A stretch of 64,000 nt of DNA from Certhia americana. Lineage: Eukaryota > Chordata > Aves > Passeriformes > Certhiidae. The notes beneath the pieces are model-generated. The model was not told where the DNA came from and did no database searches. It saw nothing but the letters and a program-made list of their open reading frames with translations. The stretch covers positions 1 through 64,000 of the forward strand of contig JAGMWU010000048.1 of NCBI GenBank assembly GCA_018697195.1, given 5' to 3'. Of the stretch, positions 52,201 to 61,567 are shown one piece after another; the stretch's first letter is position 1; every line of letters starts with the position of its first letter. A program made the translations under genes and the position numbers.

Positions 52201-52325
52201 ACAAAGAGACCTAAGGCACAAAGACTAAGTGTGTTGCTGAGTGTCTCTCAGAATAGCTCTGGCAAAGCCCAGGAACTGAACCAAGGTCTCCCAACTCCCA
52301 GTCCTGGCACTGGACTCCAGACACG
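52201..52325 (-). mobile_element. MIR-like amniote SINE
   Basis: On the minus strand this reads gactgggag, then ttgggagaccttggttcagttcctgg, gctttgccagagct and a stretch ending tttgtgccttaggtctctttgtg. This is collinear with MIR-type amniote SINEs: the B box (ggttcagttcc) and the conserved 'ctttgtgcctcagtttc' core are plain. About 120 bp are recognisable. Such elements stopped moving well before modern birds arose, so this is an ancient copy. It lies in the intron in the same direction as COL26A1. Confidence 0.78.
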
Positions 52326-52329
52326 TTTC

Positions 52330-55300
52330 ACACATAAGCCCCAAACCATCAGTCAGAAGTTCATGACTTTGTCACTAACACCACAGCTGGATTTGACCTT
52401 CAGATGAAAGTCTCCAGCCTTGTTACCAATGTCCAGAGCCAGCGTGTCTCCAACCACACCACGATTTTAAAACCATGTTTCTGCCAACACCAAGATGTTA
52501 AAACTTTTTCAAACTTCATTATGAAGTGTGGAGAGTGGCTTGAGCCAGACTGGAATCTTGGCAGCAGTTCTGTGTCAGGGAAGTAGCTCTAGTTTAATCC
52601 TCAAATGAGGGAGGACTTCTCAGGGCATGACAAGCATGGAGCTCAGCTGTCCCAGTCTACCACCCACCCTGAATTCCCTGGAAGAGTCCTGATATGCACA
52701 GTTCTGTTCAGCATCATGCACGCAGGCATCTGAAGTGGGCCCAGCTTGCAAGTCCAATTTGTTCTGAAGCTGCTCCGTTCTTCAGAGCATCATTTTTCCT
52801 CAACTTTGTGACATGGTACCAAGGTCTGCTGTGACCTACGGCATCACATCGCGCAGATTTCTGACTGCTGTTCCAGGAGGGGAGCAAAGAAAGCACTTTA
52901 GCAAAGCACCACCACCATCTGACACTTGTAGTGTTGCAACTGAAGGAGATGAAAAAATACATGAGAGAGGGAAGGAAGGTACCTGTTAAAGATCAGGAGC
53001 CCCTTAATGAACATGTGTGGAAAACACAAGAGACAGGAAAAGGGATTGGTAGCAAAATTGGGAAGCCTTTCCTTTGGATGTCACTCAAGCCACAAACACT
53101 GGCACAGAAATCTGTCAAAGCAGAGGGGAAGAGGTTTGGAGGAACCACAACCTTGCACTGCTCTGCTCCTCAGGGAGCCAAAGAATGTGCTCAGCACATA
53201 CAGCTCCCTTCAGCAGAACTCCAAGCACTTCATGGAGAAGCAAACTACCAGGATCTGCCCCTCCACTGCAAGAGTCAGGAGTCATTTCCAGGGAGTGGGG
53301 TAACTCCCAGGGAAGAGTTCAGAAAACTCAACCAGCAGCCACTTCTGTTCCTACACCAGAGCCAACCCATGGCTGTCCTTGGAGCTGCCTGATCCCTGTA
53401 TGATGAGCTACACAACCTTGCCCACATACAATTAGCATTTGGGAAATTGAATCTCTTGCTTGTGGCTCTAAGTGACTGCCAAGGAAGTGGTAATTTGGTT
53501 AAGGTGCATGAGCTGACTGATGAACTAATCTGGGGTATAAAGCTATAAGTACTGGAGAGGTCAGGACACACCAAGGGATGGCAGCCAACAAGTCTCACTC
53601 CTCAGCACACAAGGACAAGACCCCCTTGCTTTCAAAGAAGTGTCACTGAACGCAACAGGCAGACATGGCCCAAGAAAGCGGAAGGGTGTCACATTCCTGG
53701 ATCAAAGCCTCAAAAATCAGGTCAAAAGAGATAGGCATGATCTCTGCCATGACCCAAGCAGGACAGCCTTTCACACACAGGAAATACCTTCACCCTTTTT
53801 GGATTTCCCCTGCCCTTTGACACTCACAAACAAAGCTGTTTGTGCACAAAGACCACATGAGAGGGAAGGCGTGACACTCGTTTCCACATCACAAGAGAAG
53901 GTTTTGTTACTCTTATTCATTCAGCCATGGCAGTTTGTGCCCAAGGAGATCTCAGTCACCCTCAGAGTCTTCTGTTCAGTTTTATTCCAGCCCCAGGTTG
54001 AAAGTTTCACCATCACTTACTGACGGGTTTCAGGATCATGAGATGAATGAACTTGCCTTTTTGACTGGCAAAGAATCCAGAAACCAAGGAATCCAAGCTC
54101 TGTTCTGCCTACTTCTCTCATGGCACTGAAGTCAGGAATCAACCCAGTGAGTCCAACCCCATAAATATAACTGCCATATTTTCTTCCAGGGACCTTCATT
54201 TTCATTACAATAAGTGTATCAAAAAGCATTCAGAACAAAGCTCAAAAAGAAAGTTAAGAGTTCCTCTTTAAAAAAGAGAGAGTTCTCTAACTCTTGGTAC
54301 CAATGCCCTGATTTACAGACATACCAAAACCCTGCAACTCCCAACAGAAAATCAGAGTGTTCTGAAATCAGATCGAAGCTATCAAATATATATTTGGTTC
54401 CCAACACCACCACACCCACACAGGCCATCATAACCATCCTCTCAAAGCCTACCAGACACTGATCACACCAGGCAGCTCCTCTGTGTGACACAGACAAAAC
54501 AACTTCACCTCAAACCAGTGCCACAGCTGATGCAGGGACAAGAAGCACCTTTGCCATCCCATTTACACTCACAGGCATGGCAGAGACCAACTGTGAATCA
54601 GACCTGTGCTCTTTTATCCTGCAGCCCCAGCTCTTCCAGCTTCCCTACCACAAACACAGTAGTTCCCCAAGGAACAATGTAACCAGAGGAGTTTCAAATA
54701 TGCTCCTGCAGACACCAGATTGAAGAAAAGCAACCAACCTGCAGCTGCAGCAGTGTTGGAGCTCATTGTGTCTTCTGCCTTTGCCACCAGGGAGGAAGAA
54801 GACTCTGTTTAGCTCTGAACACATCTGGTTCAAACAACTTAGCAGAAGAGTAACCCCAGAAAACAAACTTATCTACCTGCCATGCCCTGCTGTCTACAGC
54901 AATACTAGACAGTCTCTCAATCCCAAGAAAAAAGGCCAAGGACACAGAGACAGATGTTTCTATGCCACCAGAGTAATTATCAGCTCCTGTCTTTATTAAC
55001 AATCAGATGTCAGTGCTATTGGAGGAGTGCTCAGAGAATGTCTGGGCAAGATCAAAAGGCCTCAATCAGCAGCCTGAGCACAACCCCTGAAACAGGTGAC
55101 CCTACACCTGTGCCCAGCCAGCACCACACAGCTGAGAATTGTTCAATTGTTCAAAGCTGAGAATGCCCCTTTGTGCTACAGCTCTAATCCTACACACCCA
55201 GAGCCTCTGTCTGTCCTGTTTGTAGAACTGTTCATCCTGCATTTATATCCCATGTGAGCTTCAGAGAGCAGATGCCTTTTTCCAAGCACATTTCCCTCCA

Positions 55301-55660
55301 AGATGTGGAGTCGTAAGGGAATTAAACACATAAAAGAGTTTATGTGTAACAGGACTTCAAATAGCAATCCTAATGCACTGGAATAAGCTCTGGGATTTAT
55401 TATTCAATTGACTGGAAAACAAGAAAGAGAGAAGGATTTCCCTGTGGCATTACTAGTTCTGAAACTGAGGGGAAACATCATCTACAGGCCAATCTCCTGG
55501 GTGACAGATCCCCAACTTCTCCTACTGACCCTGTAGCAATAGGGTTTTCAAAAGCACAGAAGACCGAATTGGATGAGCCTGCAGAATTCCTTCTTTGTTA
55601 TTCTACACACTAGCTTGTAAAATCCCTCCGGGAGCAGTAATGTGTTCAATTTAAATGAAA
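52330..55660. other. Non-coding intron part, no recognised element
   Basis: Intronic sequence with several short chance frames, the longest 153 codons on the plus strand (52931-53392). A TATA-like string (ggtataaagctataa) occurs near 53534 without an accompanying poly(A) signal or other LTR marks. Nothing else was recognised. Confidence 0.5.
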
Positions 55661-55664
55661 AGAA

Positions 55665-55665
<1 letters not shown>

Positions 55666-55713
<48 letters not shown>
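55666..55713. repeat. Poly(A) run, 48 nt
   Basis: This run of 48 uninterrupted adenines is the longest homopolymer in the window. The preceding bases do not look like the 3' end of a processed transcript and I see no duplicated target site. It could be a homopolymer expansion or an assembly-sensitive length. Confidence 0.9.
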
Positions 55714-55715
<2 letters not shown>

Positions 55716-56897
55716 AAAGCCAGCATTCAAAAACACCAAACCAGAATGATCCATGCAAGATGTGTAGCCTGCTTACACTAAATACACAGAGCATTTGTGA
55801 TAAGCCAAACCAGCTACAACACTGAAATAGAAAAACAGGTAGTGACAGGCAGCTGGAAAGGGCATCACAGCCCAGATTTGCTGTGTTGCAAGGACACTGT
55901 TCCTTCCATCTCTCCCACCTCTGTGTGAGGTTTAAAGCCAACAGATGAATAACTTAATGTTTGGAGTTTCCATGACTCTTACCAAAGTGAGAGACCAGGT
56001 AAACCCATCCCTGTAGAAGCCAGCTGTGGGTCTCCTGGAAAACCTTCAATGTATCTGAAGGCAGAAAATGCTGCAGACAGGGGACTCAAAAGCTAAACTG
56101 AGACAGCTCTGCAACCATTGAGTACAGCAAAGCACAGCAGGATAAAAACTCTCACAGCCTTGCTGGGAACATTCAATTTCAAGGATGGGACAAGTAGAAG
56201 AGGAGCTGGAATATCCCACCACAAATGAAGAACATTTCCAGAGATGGGATGGGGATTTTCACAGCAACAACAGTTTGAAGCAGAAAGTATTTGTCTTCTG
56301 AACGCTGTAACAGCACATGATCTGCCAAGGCCATTCATCCCATCCATTTACCTCCCAAGACACTACTTTAGTGACCACAACAATCATATACAAATACTCT
56401 AATCAAAAGTGGGCTGATTTTGGCCACCTAGAGTATAGCAAGAAGCTGCCCTATTGTGTCATAAAACACAGTAAGACAAAAGCAGCACTGTTCTCATCTT
56501 ACAGGTGAGGCAGCATTGCTGGTCTGAAGGCTCAGGAGCTCCAGCAACTGAAGGTAGATCTCAAATTCTGGCCTGGCCTTCAAGACAACCCTTCTCAATG
56601 AGCCTTGAGGAATGCAGTGTCCCAAGCAGGGCAGGACTGGGCAACACCCTGCAGCTGCTGCAGCAAAATGATTGCTGAGAAGGGCTGCAGTTTGGATGCC
56701 TGGGTTTACTGGTAGCTGGGGACAACCATCCCAGCAGTAGAGCAGCAGAGACTAGGTTGCCATTGAAACGCCAAGGCAGGGACTTTGTCCCTTCTTTCAG
56801 ACAGACAAATGGCACGTGAGTTTGAAGCAACCCAGGAGCTTCAGCCAGGTTGCTGGAGAGCTGCCCCTGCACCTCTGCCATGGGTTGCAGTGCAAAA

Positions 56898-57572
56898 TGT
56901 AACCCAAACGCTGTATTCTATCACCATCTGTTGAAACTGGGCTGGGGGTGCTGTAATTGTCTGTCCATGGCCGACTGTCAATAAACCCCCCGGGGCAGTT
57001 TTCTTATCTCTTCCACAACCCAGCCTCCCTCCAGGGAGAGATCTTCTGCTCATGGGCCATTGAGTCTCACTGACAGAATTCCATCATCCCACTCGGAAAT
57101 GCTTCAACCAGGGGGAGGAGCCAAGTGTTTCCACCTGGGTATAAATCTGGGAGTTGGGACACCAAGCAGCCTTTCCACTGGATTCTCAGATGAACACCAG
57201 GCCCATCTCTCACCACTGGACCTTCAGTGAAAAACTCCACTTTTCTCCAGGAGCATCACTTCAGCAGAGCCACATCTGCCACTGGGACTGCAGCCACCAT
57301 GGAATGGCACTGCCACCAACACCCTGACCCACAGTGGGGCAGCTGGGATCCTGTGGGGTTTGTTTGTTTATTTGTTTGTCTTACATGTGGTTTTGTTTTA
57401 TTGTTTATTTTAGTTCCCCTAATAAAGGACTGTTATTCCTATTCCCATATCTTTGCCTGAGAGCCCCTTAATTTCAAAAGTTATAATAATTTGGAGGGAG
57501 GGTGTTTAAACTCTCCATTCCAAGGGAGGCTCCTGCCTTCCTTAGCAGACACCTGTCCTTCCAACCGCGACA
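56898..57572 (+). mobile_element. Solo LTR of an avian endogenous retrovirus
   Basis: This ~675-bp unit starts TGTAACCC and ends GCGACA, fitting TG…CA LTR ends. It has an ordered LTR layout: a U3 of about 240 bp, a TATA box (tataaat, 57140-57146), and a poly(A) signal (aataaa, 57421-57426) followed by a T-rich stretch and a U5-like end. The sequence around the start and around the U5 end matches my memory of a common songbird LTR. No viral coding region or second LTR lies within the window, so this is a solo LTR left after recombination. Neither edge shows a clear target-site duplication, so the boundaries may be off by some bases. It points opposite to COL26A1. Confidence 0.85.
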
Positions 57573-60500
57573 ACCCCGGAGTGTGACATGGCAAAGGCAC
57601 AGCCTCTGACACACAGGAGCTGGAGCCTTTGCTGCACAAATGGAGAGAGTTCAAGAACAGATCTGCTGAGGGAAATCCCCCAGCCAAGACTGCTCCAGAG
57701 CAACTCAGCACCGAAGCTAAGTAAAGAGCCTGGGGTGGAGGGCAAGAACAGTGCAGCCCAGCCCAGCCAAGATGACAACACTCCTTTTAAAGCAGCTCCA
57801 CTGCAGCTTCCCAGGAGCAAGTGAAGGGACAGCAAGGACATCTCACAGCCAGGGCTGTAAAACTGGGATCTCAGAGATCTTCCTCTGGCAAAGGCTTGAC
57901 CCTGAACTGCAGTTTGTGCAGTAAGGGGGAAAGAAACCCATCAGGAATGAATGGGAGACAGGAGGGGAATTAAATCCTCATCTGGCCCCACCGATGTCTG
58001 CTCGTGAGCAGTCTCTGTAGCAGAGAGCCCCTCTCAGCTGTCACCATGAATATGAGAGATGCCTTTTTCCTTGGCTGATGTCCCTTTTGCTAGTGAGCAG
58101 CCTGATAATGCATGCTGGCAGAACGAAAGCTCTCCCAGAAATGTCTGAGTCCCTGTAAACAAGGAGATGAAAACAGTTTGTTTCAAATCACAGCTGGGAG
58201 AAACACTATAAAGCCAAAATAGTGCCAATGGCTTACTGACATTTTGCATTGCTTACAGTCATACAGAACACTCTGTGCCCTTCAATTCAAGCTCAGGCAC
58301 CACAAATCTCCCTAGAGAAGAACAGGAGAAATCCAAAAGACTTTATATTTACTTTTTTAGCAAAAGAAAAGCAGATATATTTGTATTACCTGAACAACCA
58401 CAGGGATGTGGAGAGCAAGAACATTTTTAGTCACTACCAGACCTGGAACAAGCCTGAACTTGCCTGAAGCTAGACTTCTGGAAATCCCAAAAAGAGAGGC
58501 TGATACAGACAAGGTAAGGAAGAAACAGAAACAAGTAGGGCATCCAAGCTGAGTTTTGTGCTCTTGTTCATCTTCTGCAGGGATTTTCAGAGACTTGTCA
58601 AAGGAAGTTGTACAGCTTGATGGCTGACAAACACTCACAAGCCCCCTCGAAGCCAGTTTCTTAACAGGAAAGACACTACACTGGCCTGGTGACTTTGGGA
58701 ACTTTTTTCTTATTTCTACCCTTTATACACAAGGATATTACAGATATTACCTGAATTAGGAGAGAGATTGGTGTTTCCTAATAAGACAATACTCATTTTG
58801 GTGAGAGAGAAGGAAAAAGTTTTTTTTTTAAAAAAAGTAGTTTTAGAACTTCAGCTTGACTCCAAGAAAAAAGAAAGCCACTTCAAGCATCCTTATGGGC
58901 TGGCAACAAAATGGTGCTAGGCTACTGTGTGCTCAGAAAACAACACCTCAACCACACAACCTGCCTCAGGGTACCAAACATTGTCCACAGCAGCCACACA
59001 TCACAAGATCCATCATTTTCAGCAGCTGTTTTTCATTCCCTTATCCAAGTCGGGTGCCTTGCTGGAAACAAACAAACCCTTCTAAAAGATGTATTGGCTG
59101 GGGATGACTTATCCAACAGCCCATTCAACTCTCAGGATCTCAGAGGAGCCACCTTTGTTGTTACTCTTTCTTGGGGCTCTCCTTTTCTGACAGTGGCAGT
59201 AGGGGAAATAATCAAGGACCTGTTTTACCCTCTTATGGTAAGTGGATGTTTGTCAGCAGCTTTCTGAGAGGTCCTTGGGAAAGGGGTGCAGGGTCTCTCT
59301 CTACTTTAGGCAAGAATGTCAAACAATGTGTGGCTAGAGGGCAGGCATTACAGCATTTCCCTGGAAGGGTTCCATCCTCCTGTCCTGCACTTCCTCCCAA
59401 ATCAAAGGGAACAGAGCATTGATGTTCTCCCATCTCTTCAGGAAGGTTCCTCCATAGTGATTATCTTCCAAAAATGCAGCTCCTGTTAGCTGAGCTTTCA
59501 CTAGCTGAGATCTTGAATATTTAATAACGCCAGCTTCTTTCCATAATTTTCACACAGAAAGAAAAATTGAGACGTCTGCTGCTGTTCTGCATTGTCTCCA
59601 AACAATTGAACTCATCAGGCAAACAAACCAAACTACATTTGAAACTGAAAATATTCCATGAATAATGTCACAACAGCACAGAGTACTCCTAAAGTCTCTG
59701 GGTTAATGTAAGAATCAATGGCATCAATCAACTGCAGGGGCCCACAAAAAAAATTTTTTTACTAATAACATGATCAAATGTTTGGATCTTATGAAGTTCC
59801 AGTTGTGTTAACAACAAAAAATTAAGTAAGATTCTTGGCAAGTTTAGGAGACAAGGTGAAAGCTCACAAGTTTCTAGTGACAATCATGTGCATAAAAAGC
59901 CTGGAAAATTAAAAAGCTTCAACAGAAGTTTGGCCATAATAATAAATTGTAATAAATGTAAAATATGAAGTGTTTCAACCACAACCGTGCATAAAGACCA
60001 AAGAGACACCAAAGCAGATATATTACAAGTGAAAAAACTGAGACTGACCACTGGCCAAGTGGAAACTGGAGAGCCAACAATGGGAACAGGCCCGTGCAAG
60101 ATGTGATTTCTAGATTAAGTGTCACAAGAACAGGGAGATGGGTCTCAGCCTGCAATCACTTTCTGGCCAGGTTATCAACTACAGGAGGACCTCAACCACT
60201 GCCATGAGGGTGAATTGGTAACAATAACAATAAAATGACTGAGCTCTGTGAGCTAAGTTATGGCTTGTCTACTTGGGAAATTGTTTTAGAAGCTAGGTGC
60301 AAATTTAGAGCACAATGGCTTTTTTGCCCCAATTCCCAGATGGGTGTGTAACACTATTCTGCTCTGAGAATGCTTTTCAGAGAAGGCAAAGCACAACAAT
60401 GCAAAGACATTTTACTGAAAGGTGGTATCTGGGGACAGCTATTTCACACTTTTGTTTTTCCTTCTTACATGTAGGTTCCAAGACTATAAATGATCTAAAG

Positions 60501-60970
60501 GCAAAGCAAACTCAGGGCAAGTTTTTGACACGTAGCTGTTTTTAAGCTTTGTTTCTTGTCTGAGGAGTGGACATTCTGTTTTGACATGTCTTTAAAGGGT
60601 ACTGAAATCCAAGAAGTCCAAAGAAATTCCACCCTGAAAGATACAGGGCACATTACCTTTGTCCCTCATTGCCTGTAAGGGATTTGATCACAGCTTTCCA
60701 GCATATGTGATCAATATTACAACTACAGCCCTGAGTACAGGGACTTGATACCAGCAAGTCACACAGAACCATTGATCCAGCATCCCTGCTCACCCTGTCC
60801 AGTCACACTGAACATTATCTGCTTTCATGCCTGACCAGCAGCAACCTCTTGTGTGAAGAAGGAGCACAAACTGGCACTACAGCCTGAGCTAAACTGTGTC
60901 ACATAATTTTTCCTAATACTGATGTCTTTAAATTGAACTATCTGTCCCCAGGCTGAATTTTCTCCCCTTT
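57573..60970. other. Non-coding intron part, no recognised element
   Basis: Intronic sequence between two LTRs. It contains only short homopolymer runs (58.82 and 59.75 kb) and chance frames. Some of the right end may be diverged LTR or internal retroviral sequence that I cannot delimit. Confidence 0.5.
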
Positions 60971-61245
60971 TGTAAATGTAACTGATGTTGCCACAAAACT
61001 TCTACAATAGAAGTTGCTTAATGAGAAAAAGAACTTTATGTTTCAAGAATCTTGTGTAAGATTGTATCACTCAAATAAATAGGCATTAGGTGGGAGAATG
61101 TATATTAGACAAGTGGATTAATGTAAACTTTCCAGTATAAAAGATGTAATACTTGACCCTTTGGTGTGCTTGATTTGTGGGAACCTCTGCCTTGCACAGA
61201 ATAAACAATGTCTCCTTTCTACATCAGACCCTGTCTGTGTTTAGA
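60971..61245 (+). mobile_element. Endogenous retrovirus LTR, short type
   Basis: The sequence shows a TATA box (tataaaa, 61136-61142), a poly(A) signal (aataaa, 61200-61205) about 60 bp later, and then a pyrimidine-rich U5-like stretch ending near ctgtctgtgttta. This compact U3-R-U5 order is characteristic of gammaretrovirus-like LTRs in birds. The left edge is set at a TGTAAATG start and is approximate; so is the right edge. No coding sequence is attached, so it is a solo or truncated LTR. It lies only about 200 bp from the COL26A1 EMI exon, in antisense orientation. Confidence 0.68.
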
Positions 61246-61444
61246 GAGCTGGTAAAATTGGAAACAATGCTAAACTTACCTTCACCTGTGATTACCCTGC
61301 ACTTACCACCAGTGGCACTCTTCAGTCACAGCCCTCCAAAGCAGGACATCCCACCTGACCCTCTGATCTCAGCCCTCTCTGCAGCACTCACCAGCCAACC
61401 AACCAAAGGGGAAGGGCAGGAAAATGAGACATGAAGATTTTTAC

Positions 61445-61567
61445 CTCACTAAGTTGGCACAAGGTCCTGGCCACCGGCAGCTCTGATAAACTCTCTGGAT
61501 CACCGTTTCTGACCCGTTCTGCACCTGGCAGGAGACTGTCCTCGTGACCGTGTAGTGACACCAGTGC
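61445..61567 (-). CDS. COL26A1: COL26A1 exon, first part of EMI domain
   Basis: This internal exon is 123 bp and adds 41 codons. It encodes the N-terminal part of an EMI domain, with the motifs HWCHYTV, RTVSCQVQNGSETV and YQSCRWPGPC; these hold four of the seven EMI cysteines and one N-glycosylation sequon (NGS). From memory of the family, this is nearly identical to mammalian collagen XXVI and clearly closer to it than to EMID1 or the emilins. COL26A1 is a secreted extracellular-matrix protein in which the EMI domain is thought to support protein-protein contacts and multimer assembly. On the minus strand the acceptor is a pyrimidine tract ending in ctgcag, with a branch-like ctaat upstream, and the donor is AG|gtaaaa. 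Both boundaries are phase 2: the exon opens with the last base of an Arg codon and closes with AG of a Ser codon. No frameshift or stop is visible. The 5' exon with the signal peptide was not found and should lie beyond 64000. Confidence 0.94.

Larger units (their letters stand above)
50215..61444 (-). other. COL26A1: COL26A1 intron splitting the EMI domain
   Basis: This 11,230-bp phase-2 intron lies between the two EMI exons. It begins on the minus strand with gtaaaa and ends with tgtgttag. It has the highest density of recognisable mobile DNA in the window: an LTR-like block beside the downstream exon, a MIR-like SINE, a long poly(A) run, one full solo LTR and one further LTR close to the upstream exon. 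Between these elements (50.7-52.2, 52.4-55.6, 55.7-56.9 and 57.6-60.9 kb) I see only ordinary intronic sequence with short chance reading frames. Confidence 0.85.

Noticed and set aside
52931..53392. 153-codon plus-strand frame inside the COL26A1 intron
   Set aside because: No domain or retroelement motif, and two overlapping frames of 98-109 codons are equally open.
53500..53600. TATA-like string ggtataaagctataa as another LTR
   Set aside because: No poly(A) signal, no terminal TG…CA unit and no similarity to the two clear LTRs.
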